Source: JAPORY01 sp965215385 (GTDB lineage Bacteria > Pseudomonadota > Alphaproteobacteria > Rhodobacterales > Rhodobacteraceae). From it: DNA of 64,000 nt. Each line of letters starts with the position of its first letter. Positions within the stretch are counted from its first letter, which is position 1. The notes beneath the pieces are model-generated. The model worked only from the letters and a program-made list of their open reading frames with translations, did no database searches and was not told the origin of the DNA. The DNA lies in contig OZ244059.1 of NCBI GenBank assembly GCA_965215385.1, positions 558,001 to 622,000 on the forward strand, written 5' to 3'. The translations under genes were made by a program, and so were the position numbers. Positions 9,233 through 18,829 of the stretch are shown piece after piece.

Positions 9233-10636
9233 TTAACCCAGAGAAAGCATCGGCAACCAAAGCACCAGTATTGGAAACGCCACCAATAGTGAAATTGTCA
9301 CCGCGTCGGCAACAAAAAACGGCGTTACCCCCTTGAACACGTCTTGTACACTCAAGTCATCCCGCACCCCAGCAACGACGAAGCAGTTGAGCCCGATGGG
9401 TGGCGTAATCAAGCAAAATTCCGCCATCTTTACCACCAGAATACCAAACCAAACGGCGCACATTGTTCCTGACATGCCAAAAGTACTCGCCTCGGCGGTG
9501 ACATACTCGCCCCCGTTTAGGGCCATCACCGCGGGATAAACGACGGGTAATGTCAGCAGCAACATGCCAATCGCGTCCATAAACATGCCCAATATTGCGT
9601 ACGCCAATAAAATCAAAATCAAGATCAGTAACGGCGACACCTCAAGTGACGTAATCCAATCCGAGAATGCGTCTGGCAAGCCAGCAAAACCCAAGAAACG
9701 AACATAAATTAATACCCCCCAGATGATCGTAAAAATCATCACGGTGAGTTTGGCCGTCTCCAAGAGTGCTGACTTGAGTTCCGTAAGTCGCATGCCACGA
9801 TAAAGGGCCATGCAGAATACGACGAACGCGCCGAGTGCCCCACCCTCAGTTGGAGTCCCGATGCTATCGCCGAATGGATTGTATACGAAAGAAATAATAA
9901 TCGCGATTACTGCAACAATCGGCAACGCCGCTGGGAGACTCGCTAATCGTTCCGCCCACGTAAAACCGCCAACTGGCGGTCCGATTTGCCGGAAAAAAGT
10001 CGCCATACCAACAATCAACAGACCATAAATTAGTGCCGAAAAAGCGCCTGGAATGAAACCAGCGAGCAACAACAGGCCAACATCTTGTTCGACAATAATG
10101 GCATAAATGACCAAGATCGCTGACGGCGGTATAAGGGATGCCAACGTCCCGCCGGCAGCTACCACACCGGCTGCGAAGGGCTTGTTGTAGCCGATCTTTA
10201 GCATTTCAGGAATTGCAATTCTGGCAAAAACCGCGGCCGTCGCCACTGACGCACCAGACACCGCTGCAAAGCCAGCGGTTGAAAAAACGGTGGCGACTGC
10301 AAGCCCTCCAGGTACCCAAGCGACCCAGCGCTTAGCCGCCTCAAACAGGGCCCGCGTTAGCCCGGCGTAATATGCCAAATACCCGATGAGGATAAACGTC
10401 GGAATTAGACTCAACGCCTGTGAAGCAATTTTCGAATGCGGGACTTGACCCGCAGTCTTCACCGCAACCGTTACCGCCCACAGCAGTTCCTCGCTGTCGA
10501 AATCCTTCTTCATCCAAAAAATTAGGACAAGGCCAATCAACCCTGCCAATCCAGCCGCAAACGCAACCCGCATACCGAGGACAACCAAGACCAAGAGACC
10601 GGCAGTGATCCATAATCCAAGGGTTATCGGTGCCAC
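9233..10636 (-). CDS. dctM: TRAP transporter large permease (DctM)
   Basis: This 467-residue, very hydrophobic protein has about a dozen membrane segments and the DctM signatures SGASVATAAVFARI, GGTLASLIPPSAILVIYA and ITPPIGLNCFVVAG. It forms the inner-membrane channel that moves a carboxylate or similar solute together with sodium. A GTG start at 10636 lies five bases after the small-permease stop, with GAGGGCTGAAG as likely ribosome site. Last gene of the dctP-dctQ-dctM operon. Substrate cannot be read from the sequence. Confidence 0.92.
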   Translation of the reverse strand: MAPITLGLWITAGLLVLVVLGMRVAFAAGLAGLIGLVLIFWMKKDFDSEELLWAVTVAVKTAGQVPHSKIASQALSLIPTFILIGYLAYYAGLTRALFEAAKRWVAWVPGGLAVATVFSTAGFAAVSGASVATAAVFARIAIPEMLKIGYNKPFAAGVVAAGGTLASLIPPSAILVIYAIIVEQDVGLLLLAGFIPGAFSALIYGLLIVGMATFFRQIGPPVGGFTWAERLASLPAALPIVAVIAIIISFVYNPFGDSIGTPTEGGALGAFVVFCMALYRGMRLTELKSALLETAKLTVMIFTIIWGVLIYVRFLGFAGLPDAFSDWITSLEVSPLLILILILLAYAILGMFMDAIGMLLLTLPVVYPAVMALNGGEYVTAEASTFGMSGTMCAVWFGILVVKMAEFCLITPPIGLNCFVVAGVRDDLSVQDVFKGVTPFFVADAVTISLLVAFPILVLWLPMLSLG

Positions 10637-10641
10637 GGTCT

Positions 10642-11271
10642 TCAGCCCTCGTCACGAAGTTGTTCGGCTTCCGACATCGCTTGTGCCGCTGCATCTTGAA
10701 CTAAAGGAACAGCGACTGGTCGCTCTGAGCCGCGCAGTAAGGCAGAACCATAACCCCAGATCTGAAGGGCTGTGCGCAAACAAAGCAAAGAAAATGCAAT
10801 CGGTACGAGTAGCTTCGCAGGCCAGAGCGGAATGCCAATATCGATTGAACTGTCGCGGCTCCATAGCGGTGCATTCCAGTCGAACGAGCGATCAAAATGC
10901 GCCCACGATCCCCACACGAGCGCGGACATCAATAGTAGAATAAAGCAGACGCCCAAGAGTTCGGTGAACCACAGTAATCGGCCTTTGAGTAGGCGCGGCA
11001 CTAGGTCCATTCGAATGTGACTGCCGGATCTTTGCACGTAGGCAATGGCCATAAAGGCAATGAGCGGCATCGCCGCCTCAACCCAATCCACATACCCCGG
11101 CAGTGGTCGATTGAATAAACTACGGCCCGATACGGAAACCACCGCCATGATCATCAAGCTGAACACGGCAATACCGCTAATGAGTGCAAAGAAACTTTCC
11201 AAGCGCAACAACACCCGATCAAGGGCACTGAGCAGGGAGTAGTCTTCTAGAACAGAGGTCGGTTGACTCAT
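10642..11271 (-). CDS. dctQ: TRAP transporter small permease (DctQ)
   Basis: The 209-residue protein has four membrane segments (near residues 30-55, 70-90, 105-128 and 150-175) and the DctQ pattern WVEAAMPLIAFMAIAYVQRSGSHIRMDLV. It binds the large permease DctM encoded directly downstream. A long, charged C-terminal tail follows the last helix. It is separated from the binding-protein gene by about 160 bases that contain a strong hairpin, which may set the ratio of binding protein to permease. Confidence 0.88.
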   Translation of the reverse strand: MSQPTSVLEDYSLLSALDRVLLRLESFFALISGIAVFSLMIMAVVSVSGRSLFNRPLPGYVDWVEAAMPLIAFMAIAYVQRSGSHIRMDLVPRLLKGRLLWFTELLGVCFILLLMSALVWGSWAHFDRSFDWNAPLWSRDSSIDIGIPLWPAKLLVPIAFSLLCLRTALQIWGYGSALLRGSERPVAVPLVQDAAAQAMSEAEQLRDEG

Positions 11272-11373
11272 TGTTAGATGACTACTCTCAAGGCTTCCTT
11301 GGCATCACTTTTTGTACTCAAGTCCAGCCGCAACGCTGGCTCAAGCATGCTCAGAGCCAATGAACTTGGTTGC

Positions 11374-11400
11374 GAGCCCGCGATGCAACTTCGCGGGCTC
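11374..11400. promoter_or_regulatory. Hairpin between dctP and dctQ
   Basis: A perfect 9-base inverted repeat, GAGCCCGCG and CGCGGGCTC, with a 9-base loop. It lies between the binding-protein and small-permease genes and has no T tract. It is likely an RNA-stabilising or partial-termination hairpin that raises binding-protein levels over permeases, as in many transporter operons. Confidence 0.55.
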
Positions 11401-11434
11401 ATTGCGACATTCACAACAGTGCTGGGGTCGCTCG

Positions 11435-12451
11435 TTAACTACCGCCCCTAACCCGATCAAGGGTCGTCAGCACGAGATCTACCAATTCTTGCGCTGGCAG
11501 CCCTTGCGCCGACATTTCGTCGATCCATTGGGCGCGAATCGGATCGGCGGCCTTTGCGCGAAACTCCGCTAGCGTCGCTTCTGCGATCTCAACTTTCTCG
11601 ACCCCTTTTTCTGTAAGCACCGCATCCCAGCGCTCTAGCAGCTCAGCATAATTGGCTAGATAATGCTCGATCGACTGCGACACCGCTTCGTCAAGTGCTT
11701 GTCGATGATCATCAGGTAGTGCCGCATACGCATCTGAATTCACCACCACTGGACAGTTAACGGTTCCGGGGTTGAGGTTTGCTGTCCACCAATCGGCCTG
11801 ATTGATGGTGCCAAAACTTAAGTGGGCGTGTTGGGCAAACGCCACCGTGTCAACAACGCCTGACTCCATCGCTTGGTAGGCTTCAGGGGCAGCAACGGAG
11901 GTCGGTACCGCACCAACGGCTTCAAAAGCCTTGCCGAGCCCTCCGGTTGCCCGTACGCGCATACCGTTCATCGATGCAAGCGTAGCCCGGGGCTCACCGG
12001 TGCCAACAATATTGTATTGTGGCATCGGCGACGTCATCAGCAACTTCGCGTTCCATTGCTCCATCTCGGCTTGGACTGCGGGATGCCCGTACACTGCGTG
12101 GCTAACGGCAACTTCCTCATCAAGATTGGCGATGCCTAAGAATGGTAACTCAAGTACCGTAATCGCTCGATTCTTATCACGATGATAACCAGCACAGAAT
12201 TGGGCCACTTCAAAGGCACCAATGGAAATTCCATCAAGGTTTTCCCGCGGTTTTGATAATCCGCCGTAGCTGATGTTGATGGTAAAAGCACCGTCAGTCT
12301 TTTGCTCAACCAACTCGGCGAGCTTCTCCACATGTTCGGTAAAGGCCCGACGCTTTCCCCAGAGCGACGCATTCCACTCGGTGGCGACAGCTTCGCTAAC
12401 CAGAGCCACCGTGAAGACCGTAGCAATCGCAAAGGTCGTTGACTTATACAT
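11435..12451 (-). CDS. dctP: TRAP transporter substrate-binding protein (DctP)
   Basis: This 338-residue protein has a signal peptide (residues 1-23, cleaved near EAVATEW) and a TRAP solute-binding fold: SYGGLSKPRENLDGISIGAFE, MNGMRVRATGG, and the late motifs VNSDAYAALPDDHRQAL and VLTEKGVEKVEI. A conserved Arg in RVRATGG is the usual carboxylate contact. GAGGGGG precedes the ATG at 12451. First gene of the operon, delivering ligand to DctQM in the periplasm. Ligand unknown; the binding pocket looks like that of C4-dicarboxylate or other small organic acids. Confidence 0.88.
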   Translation of the reverse strand: MYKSTTFAIATVFTVALVSEAVATEWNASLWGKRRAFTEHVEKLAELVEQKTDGAFTINISYGGLSKPRENLDGISIGAFEVAQFCAGYHRDKNRAITVLELPFLGIANLDEEVAVSHAVYGHPAVQAEMEQWNAKLLMTSPMPQYNIVGTGEPRATLASMNGMRVRATGGLGKAFEAVGAVPTSVAAPEAYQAMESGVVDTVAFAQHAHLSFGTINQADWWTANLNPGTVNCPVVVNSDAYAALPDDHRQALDEAVSQSIEHYLANYAELLERWDAVLTEKGVEKVEIAEATLAEFRAKAADPIRAQWIDEMSAQGLPAQELVDLVLTTLDRVRGGS

Positions 12452-13070
12452 ATTTTCCCCCTCAAACTTCCTATAATGGGTTAAGATTAAAGTCTAAGCG
12501 ATACACGTAGTCGCCTAAGCAAGTCAACTAAAAAGAACCTAGCGAATGCTACTGGAATTATCGGGCGCATTACCTCTTGATTGGTTCCATTGTGCAACGC
12601 GGGTGGGTCGGTGGGTCTGTGGCTCACGGGTTTAACGCGTACTCCTATCAAAATTGAATGCGGCGGCGCGCAACCTAAAAAACCACTGTATTACAATCTC
12701 CATCAACGATACCCGCCGAATACCTGCCGGTCATCAATACCCGAGACATTAATCTGAGGCTTGCAATTTGATGTTTGTTTCATCATAGCAGGTTGCAGTC
12801 CATTTTTGGGGCGACGATATCAGGAGAAATTTTATACCAACGCCAAAGCATGATGCGTCCCGTTCGCGGTACGACACGGGCCAATTACGCAGTGAAAGTG
12901 TTAAAGTTCGTTCTGACAACGGACCGGAGTTCCAATGCGGACTTCCTGACCGTTGGCGTAAACGCGCGAGGTATAGTGACAGAATCGTCGGGCACAGGCG
13001 TGCACCACAGTCTTTGACGTTTAGACAGTCGGTAAGGTTTGCGCAAACCTTGCTCTAGGAGGAAAACCGA
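12452..13070. other. Intergenic region with a possible transposase trace
   Basis: The left part holds the upstream region of dctP, with a possible promoter around TATAATGGG. The right end holds the acs ribosome site (TAGGAGG). Between them nothing is intact. A short plus-strand trace resembling an IS3-type integrase core is listed separately. Confidence 0.45.
12906..13015 (+). pseudogene. Possible IS3-type transposase vestige
   Basis: One plus-strand frame reads VRSDNGPEFQCGLPDRWRK. The string RSDNGPEF is the hallmark around the second catalytic Asp of IS3-family (rve) transposases. No more than about 35 codons can be followed, and there are no flanking inverted repeats that I can define. 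The match is short, so this could be chance. Confidence 0.35.
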
Positions 13071-15044
13071 ATGAACAACTCGGCAAAATCAGATAATCCG
13101 CAAGTCGACGCTCACCCACCAACGACCGACGTCGTCGCCCGCGCCCATATCGATGCGGCGAAGTACCAAGAAATGTACGCGGCCTCAATCTCCAATCCCC
13201 ACAATTTTTGGGGTGAGCACGGTAAGCGTGTCGATTGGATCAAGCCGTACTCACAGATAGCTGACGTCACTTTTGACCCCGGCAACGTGTCAATCAATTG
13301 GTTTGCCGACGGGACACTCAATGTAGCAGCAAATTGCATTGATCGCCATCTTGCCCGCCGTGGTGATCAGACTGCCATAATTTTCGAACCTGACGATCCG
13401 CAGGAACCGGCCAAACATATCACCTATAAAGAACTGCACGTTGCCGTTTGCAAAATGGCAAACGTCCTCGAATCTCTCGGCGTTCGAAGAGGCGACCGAG
13501 TTGTCATTTATTTGCCCATGATACCCGAGGCCGCCTACGCGATGCTGGCCTGTGCGAGAATTGGTGCCATCCATTCTATCGTATTCGCTGGCTTTTCACC
13601 CGACGCTCTCGCCGCCCGTATCAACGGCTGCAACGCCAACGTTCTGATCACCGCTGATCAAGCACCCCGCGGCGGCAAAAAAACTCCGCTGAAGTCCAAC
13701 GCGGACGCCGCTTTGCTGCACGTTAACCATAAGTGTAAGTGTTTAGTTGTGCGTCGCACGGGCGCACAAATCTCCTGGATTGAGGGCCGCGACCACGACT
13801 ACAATGAAATGGTGCTTGAGGCGAACGATTACTCAGCGCCAGCTGAAATGAAGGCCGAAGATCCGCTTTTTATCCTGTATACCTCTGGATCGACTGGTCA
13901 GCCGAAAGGCGTCGTGCACACCACCGGTGGTTATCTGGTTTATGCGGCGATGACTCACGAATACGTGTTCGATTATCATGACGGTGATATCTATTGGTGT
14001 ACTGCGGATGTCGGATGGGTCACGGGTCACAGCTACATTGTCTACGGCCCGTTAGCGAACGGCGCGACGACACTGATGTTTGAAGGGGTGCCAACATTTC
14101 CAGATGCGAGCCGTTTTTGGCAAGTTTGCGAAAAACACGGCGTCAATCAATTCTACACCGCGCCGACCGCGATTCGAGCGTTGATGGGGCAAGGCACCGA
14201 ATTTGTCGACGTCTGCGACTTAAGCAGTCTGCGCATCCTTGGCACTGTGGGTGAGCCGATTAATCCCGAAGCTTGGAACTGGTATCATAATGTCGTCGGC
14301 AAAGGGTGCTGCCCAATCGTCGATACTTGGTGGCAAACCGAAACTGGCGGGCACCTACTCACTCCCCTGCCCGGTGCTCACGCGCTCAAGCCGGGGTCAG
14401 CCATGAAACCGTTTTTCGGGGTCCACCCCGTCGTTCTCGACCCGCAGTCTGGCGAAGAAATTGCGGGGAACGACGTAGAGGGGGTTTTGTGCCTAAAAAC
14501 CAGTTGGCCCGGTCAAATGCGAACCGTGTGGGGGGATCATGAGCGGTTTGAAAAAACCTATTTTTCCGATTATGCTGGCTATTACTTTTCGGGGGACGGT
14601 TGTCGTCGTGATGCCGACGGGGATTACTGGATTACGGGCCGCGTCGATGACGTCATCAATGTTTCCGGTCATCGCTTGGGTACCGCGGAGGTCGAGAGTG
14701 CGTTAGTCGCGCATGCATCGGTTGCCGAAGCCGCTGTTGTTGGTTATCCACATGAGATCAAGGGACAGGGAATTTACTGTTACGTCACCTTGATGAATAA
14801 CGTTGATCCAACAGAAGAGTTAAGAAAGGAACTTCGGACTTGGGTACGAACTGAAATTGGCCCCATCGCCTCGCCCGATGTAATTCAATGGGCACCGGGT
14901 TTACCGAAAACTCGCTCAGGGAAAATTATGCGGCGCATTCTGCGCAAAATCGTCGAAAATGACTGTGACGCACTCGGTGATACCTCAACCCTTGCCGACC
15001 CCAGTGTAGTTGATGATTTGATTCAAAATCGCGTACAGAGTTGA
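13071..15044 (+). CDS. acs: Acetyl-coenzyme A synthetase
   Basis: This 657-residue AMP-forming enzyme activates acetate with ATP and CoA. It shows the adenylate-forming P-loop YTSGSTGQPKG, the WCTADVGWVTGHSY block, the acetate-pocket motif DTWWQTETGG, and the C-terminal PKTRSGKIMRR motif, whose Lys (about 618) is the acetylation-controlled catalytic lysine. The length is normal for Acs (about 650). AGGAGG lies eight bases before the ATG. It supplies acetyl-CoA in the cytosol and would fit acetate released by the neighbouring acetoin-type pathway. adk follows immediately, which makes sense because Acs yields AMP. Confidence 0.97.
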   Translation: MNNSAKSDNPQVDAHPPTTDVVARAHIDAAKYQEMYAASISNPHNFWGEHGKRVDWIKPYSQIADVTFDPGNVSINWFADGTLNVAANCIDRHLARRGDQTAIIFEPDDPQEPAKHITYKELHVAVCKMANVLESLGVRRGDRVVIYLPMIPEAAYAMLACARIGAIHSIVFAGFSPDALAARINGCNANVLITADQAPRGGKKTPLKSNADAALLHVNHKCKCLVVRRTGAQISWIEGRDHDYNEMVLEANDYSAPAEMKAEDPLFILYTSGSTGQPKGVVHTTGGYLVYAAMTHEYVFDYHDGDIYWCTADVGWVTGHSYIVYGPLANGATTLMFEGVPTFPDASRFWQVCEKHGVNQFYTAPTAIRALMGQGTEFVDVCDLSSLRILGTVGEPINPEAWNWYHNVVGKGCCPIVDTWWQTETGGHLLTPLPGAHALKPGSAMKPFFGVHPVVLDPQSGEEIAGNDVEGVLCLKTSWPGQMRTVWGDHERFEKTYFSDYAGYYFSGDGCRRDADGDYWITGRVDDVINVSGHRLGTAEVESALVAHASVAEAAVVGYPHEIKGQGIYCYVTLMNNVDPTEELRKELRTWVRTEIGPIASPDVIQWAPGLPKTRSGKIMRRILRKIVENDCDALGDTSTLADPSVVDDLIQNRVQS

Positions 15045-15055
15045 GGCGATCACAT

Positions 15056-15748
15056 ATGCTTGAGAAGTCGAATTCGGCTCACGCGGTGTATATTTTGCTT
15101 GGTCCACCCGGGGCCGGTAAGGGAACTCAAGCACGGATGTTAGAAGTCCGTTTTGGGTTGGTGCAGCTTTCCACGGGTGATTTACTCCGGGCTGCGGTCG
15201 CAAACCAAACTGAATCTGGCGTAAAGGCCGACTCCATCATGCAGGCTGGCGGTCTCGTACCCGACGAGATCGTCGTCGCAATCCTGCGGGAGCGGCTCAA
15301 TCAACCAGATTGCGGGACGGGGGTTATTTTGGATGGGTTTCCTCGCACCTCTGGACAGGCGGTGGCCCTCGATGCCGTTCTGGTAGAGAATGATCAAAAA
15401 ATCGGAGCGGTGATCAGTTTTGTCGTTGACGACTCAGAAATGGTAACGCGAATATCCGGCCGCTATACATGCGCTAGTTGTGGTGAGGGCTATCACGACA
15501 CATTTAAAACCCCAAAACAAGCCGGAGTTTGCGATGTTTGTGGCAGTACCGAAATGATTCGCCGCGCTGATGATAACCCCGGGACCGTCAAGCAACGACT
15601 TGCAGCTTATCACGCTCAGACCGCGCCGTTGATCTCCTATTACCAAGATCAAGGCGTCCTACGATCGGTAGATGCGATGGGAAAAATTGAAGAGATCGGA
15701 GAGAACTTAGCCCAGATCGTTCGAGGCATCCAATCCGAGGTTCGTTGA
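15056..15748 (+). CDS. adk: Adenylate kinase
   Basis: This 230-residue protein has P-loop GPPGAGKGT at 16-24, LSTGDLLR, ILDGFPRT, and a LID domain with four cysteines (CASC and CDVC) that bind structural zinc. The tail, RRADDNPGTVKQRL..YHAQTAPLI, is of the alphaproteobacterial type. It converts AMP plus ATP to two ADP. The ATG at 15056 has GAGGCG upstream; a TTG at 15041 overlapping the acs stop is less likely. The 11-base gap after acs suggests co-transcription, letting the kinase recycle AMP made by Acs. Confidence 0.96.
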   Translation: MLEKSNSAHAVYILLGPPGAGKGTQARMLEVRFGLVQLSTGDLLRAAVANQTESGVKADSIMQAGGLVPDEIVVAILRERLNQPDCGTGVILDGFPRTSGQAVALDAVLVENDQKIGAVISFVVDDSEMVTRISGRYTCASCGEGYHDTFKTPKQAGVCDVCGSTEMIRRADDNPGTVKQRLAAYHAQTAPLISYYQDQGVLRSVDAMGKIEEIGENLAQIVRGIQSEVR

Positions 15749-15878
15749 GAATCCAGTTTTCTGGGAAACTCCGTCAGCGATTGGACTCACCAATTGACCT
15801 GAGTCAAGGCACTCCTAATGTTGTCAGCATATCAATTTTTGCCGAAGCGGGCAAACTGCACGGCACGATTTTTAACAG

Positions 15879-17557
15879 CCCGCTTTCAACAATGAAGTGC
15901 AACCCGGCGTTTTTTTGACTAGACTTCAGTGTTTATCTCAGCCGAGGGATTGACGCCATGGTTATCAAGAATGGTTCGCTGTGTTGTCAGTGGTCAACAG
16001 CGGTCGCACTCTTTAACCGGGACTTTAGATCAGTCTCCGGTCAAGCGCAAGTAAAGTGCAATCCGATCTTGGCACCGGCACCGCGGCTGATCATGTCGAC
16101 GGCTCGTCGTTACGCGATTGAACACCGTCGATAATGCCGGGGGTGAAGGGGGCGGCAGCCGCCTTTCCGTCTTGATCTGTCGGGCACCGATCGGTGCGCT
16201 TCGGCGACACGATACGAAGCAACGGCAGATACAACGATGCCGACTGGAACCGGGAATAGGGCCAGGCTTGTTCGCGGCGGCCGGCGGACCGATACCCTTT
16301 CGACACTCCGCAGGTGCCCGCGTCCGTTCTTTCATTCCACCAAGAACCGGGATTACCCAATTGTGCCCCGTGTTCTGACCGCAAACCGGTGACGGATTGG
16401 CAGACCGAGAGACGATTTTTTTCCCCGTAGCCGATGATCAAGTCGATCATTATGCGGTCGCCATTTTGCGACGAGTATGAGCGTTCAGGCCTTAGCCGCG
16501 GCCATCACCTCCTGCGGGGTGCGATACCCCAAGACCTGGCGTGGGCGCGTATTGAAAGCCTCCGGCACGCGCTGCACCGCCGTCACCGTTTGGAAGTCGG
16601 TGCCCTTCGGAAAATAGCCGCGGATCAAGCCATTCGTATGTTCGTTTAAACCACGTTCCCAAGACGCATAGGGACGGGCAAAGCAGAACGACGCGGATGA
16701 GGTTCGAGCCATTATTTCATGACGGGCAAATTCCTTGCCGTTGTCGGCGGTAAGGGTGTGCACCGGATACGGTGCCAGTCGGGTGCTAATGGCCTCACCA
16801 ACCGCCACCGCCGTTTTGCGACTAACCTTCGGTATTAACACGAGTTTCGACATCCGATCCACCAGCGTGACCAGCGCCCGTCGGTGCCCCTTGCCAATCA
16901 CGGTATCCACCTCCCAGTCTCCAACCCGCGACTTGGCCGCAACGCACTCGGGGCGCTCGGAGATGTCCACCCGGTTCGGAAGGCAGCCGCGCCCACGATC
17001 CCGGCCCGCCGTCACATTCGGCTTCTTGCCCCGACGGCGTAACGATCGCCATAATACCCCGCCGCGCTGCCGATCCGCCCGAATATACTGATAGATCCAC
17101 TCGGCACTCACCGAAACTACCTCGTCGAGACGCAAACGACCGGCTATCGGCTCCGGACTCCAGGCCAAAATCAAGAGGCCTTCAATCAGAGACCAGAGTT
17201 CCGCCGTCAGCTTCCAAGGCCGCGACGACGCCGCCCGGCGACGCTCTCGCGCCTTTTGTTCCGCTTGCTTGTGACGGTACCCCCGTTCACCACTATTACG
17301 ACGAAGTTCCCGTGAAATCGTCGCCGGGTTGCGATTCATTTCGCGGGCGATGGCACGCAGCGAATACCCGCTTGCCTTCAAGGCGTGAATTTGGCATCGA
17401 TCGGCGTCGGTCAGGTGGTGGTAGCCGTTTGGCATCGGAATCTCCTTAATAAAAATCTTCAGAGATTCAGACCAACTCCTGACCCCAATACAACACCTGT
17501 GAGCCAAGATCCTCTAAACCACAACATCGTAGTGTTGCACGTCAGAATTGAACGGAC
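15879..17557 (-). mobile_element. IS30-family element, copy A (intact transposase)
   Basis: About 1.68 kb. The transposase-proximal end (near 17557) reads CGTCCGTTCAATTCTGACG inward and the distal end (near 15879) reads GCCCGCTTTCAACAATGAAG inward, giving imperfect terminal repeats around TTCAAnnnTGAnGTGCAAC. Beyond the transposase gene lies a roughly 600-base tail (15885-16484). It is conserved in copies B and C but shares no reading frame between them, so it is noncoding. No clear target duplication is seen. Confidence 0.85.
16485..17435 (-). CDS. IS30-family transposase
   Basis: The 316-residue protein begins MPNGYHHLTDADRCQIHALK and has an N-terminal helix-turn-helix (SLRAIAREMNRNPATISREL), typical of IS30. 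The DDE integrase core follows: WEVDTVIG, TADNGKEFA and ERGLNEHTNGLIR give the two Asp and the Glu. The C-terminus NTRPRQVLGYRTPQEVM matches the family. The ATG at 17435 is chosen because AAGGAG lies just upstream; the frame is open to 17507 but that part has no ribosome site. It is the only undamaged transposase of the three copies and could mobilise the others in trans. Confidence 0.93.
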   Translation of the reverse strand: MPNGYHHLTDADRCQIHALKASGYSLRAIAREMNRNPATISRELRRNSGERGYRHKQAEQKARERRRAASSRPWKLTAELWSLIEGLLILAWSPEPIAGRLRLDEVVSVSAEWIYQYIRADRQRGGVLWRSLRRRGKKPNVTAGRDRGRGCLPNRVDISERPECVAAKSRVGDWEVDTVIGKGHRRALVTLVDRMSKLVLIPKVSRKTAVAVGEAISTRLAPYPVHTLTADNGKEFARHEIMARTSSASFCFARPYASWERGLNEHTNGLIRGYFPKGTDFQTVTAVQRVPEAFNTRPRQVLGYRTPQEVMAAAKA

Positions 17558-17589
17558 GAAGTAATTCTTGAAAATTTGAAAATTAGTGT

Positions 17590-17633
17590 CATTTTGAGAT
17601 GGCGAAATTGTGTCGATATTTGGAAATCTGAAA
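17590..17633 (+). repeat. Short dispersed repeat next to IS30 copy A
   Basis: This 44-base segment begins CATTTTGAGATGGCGAAATT and lies about 33 bases beyond copy A. It matches 58410-58453 next to copy C at 36 of 44 positions with no gaps. A weaker relative (AGATGGCGAAGATTTATCG) lies near 40687 beyond copy B. It may be the end of another, older IS. Confidence 0.5.
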
Positions 17634-17734
17634 CTCAAACTCTGCGCAGTTGCCAAATACTTAACGCAAGTGGGCTTCGTACAAGCATCGTCGGACAATA
17701 CTCAACTCATCAACAGGCCGATCTTCCTCGGCAC

Positions 17735-18796
17735 TTAAACTAGACCCTGATCTAGCAAGTCTCTAGCCAAGGCCATAAAAACACTGGCGGGCGCACTTTG
17801 AGACTCGCACACGACAACAGGTGTGCCACTATCAGCGGCAACTCTTGTTGCCGGACTCAAGGGAATCTGCGCCAGCAACGGAACCCCAAGTTTTTTGGCT
17901 TCAGCGGCAACGCCCCCCTTGCCGAAAATATATTCTTGGTGTGCGCATTTTGGACATATATAGACTGACATATTTTCAATCAGACCCAATATCGGCGTCT
18001 TCAATTGATGAAACATATTGATACCCTTGCGAGCATCCGCCAATGCAACCTCCTGCGGGGTCGAAACAACAATCGCCCCATCGACTTGAAATTTCTGCGT
18101 TAGCGTCAGCTGCACATCCCCAGTACCGGGCGGTAAATCGACGAACAAGACATCAAGTTCTCCCCACTGGACTTGCCCCATCATCTGTTGGACGGCACCC
18201 ATCAGCATCGGTCCCCGCCATATCATCGCCTGATCTTCGTTCGTCATGAGACCAATTGACATCATCGTCACGCCATGGTTGTGCAGCGGGATAATTATTT
18301 TACCATCAGGGCTCGCCGGTCGATCCGAAATTCCCAACATGCGCGGCTGCGAAGGGCCGTATACATCAGCGTCCAGCAGTCCAACTCGACGCCCCAGTGC
18401 CGACATAGCACAGGCAAGGTTTGCTGCCACCGTGGATTTGCCGACTCCTCCTTTCCCGCTAGCAATCGCAATAATTCGTTTCACACTGGGTATGGCTTGA
18501 GGACTTCTTGGGTCGGCACGTTTGGGAGTTCTTAAGTTTGGTGGGGGCTTTTCGGAATGGGCCGTCAACATCGCCGCAACCTTCGTTACCCCGTCCAATC
18601 GCCGAACCACCTCCTCAGCTTGTATGCGAACTGCCGCCATCTCCTCACTGCGCTTCGGATCAATTTCAATGACAAACCGCACCTCGCTAGCATCGATATT
18701 CACTGCGCGAACCGCCCCAGTTGCCACGATACTGTCACCACTGTACGGATCTCGCACACCTTCTAACGCCGCTAAAACCTCCTCACGGGTTGCCAT
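17735..18796 (-). CDS. mrp: Mrp/NBP35-family iron-sulfur carrier ATPase
   Basis: The 353-residue protein has an N-terminal DUF59-like region (1-80), then a P-loop ATPase with GKGGVGKST at 114-122, LDADVYGPS, FVDLPPGTGD and the cluster-binding CPKC motif (ENMSVYICPKCAHQEY). ApbC/Mrp proteins carry [4Fe-4S] clusters to apo-proteins in the cytosol. The ATG at 18796 follows AGGAGG at 12-base spacing; the frame extends to 18820 without a ribosome site. It lies 33 bases after the ABC permease gene and may be read with the pyrimidine operon, whose PreA and PreT need Fe-S clusters. Confidence 0.93.
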   Translation of the reverse strand: MATREEVLAALEGVRDPYSGDSIVATGAVRAVNIDASEVRFVIEIDPKRSEEMAAVRIQAEEVVRRLDGVTKVAAMLTAHSEKPPPNLRTPKRADPRSPQAIPSVKRIIAIASGKGGVGKSTVAANLACAMSALGRRVGLLDADVYGPSQPRMLGISDRPASPDGKIIIPLHNHGVTMMSIGLMTNEDQAMIWRGPMLMGAVQQMMGQVQWGELDVLFVDLPPGTGDVQLTLTQKFQVDGAIVVSTPQEVALADARKGINMFHQLKTPILGLIENMSVYICPKCAHQEYIFGKGGVAAEAKKLGVPLLAQIPLSPATRVAADSGTPVVVCESQSAPASVFMALARDLLDQGLV

Positions 18797-18829
18797 GTTC
18801 CGTTCGAGCCTCCTGGTCAAAAAGCCAAC

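Noticed and set aside
12590..12630. G-rich stretch (GGGTGGGTCGGTGGGT), possible G-quadruplex
   Set aside because: Four short G runs occur in intergenic DNA without a gene context; too weak to report as a feature.
16091..16450. Open frames of about 100-120 codons in the IS30 tail
   Set aside because: The same region in copies B and C shifts frame by indels, and no frame is shared, so it is not coding.
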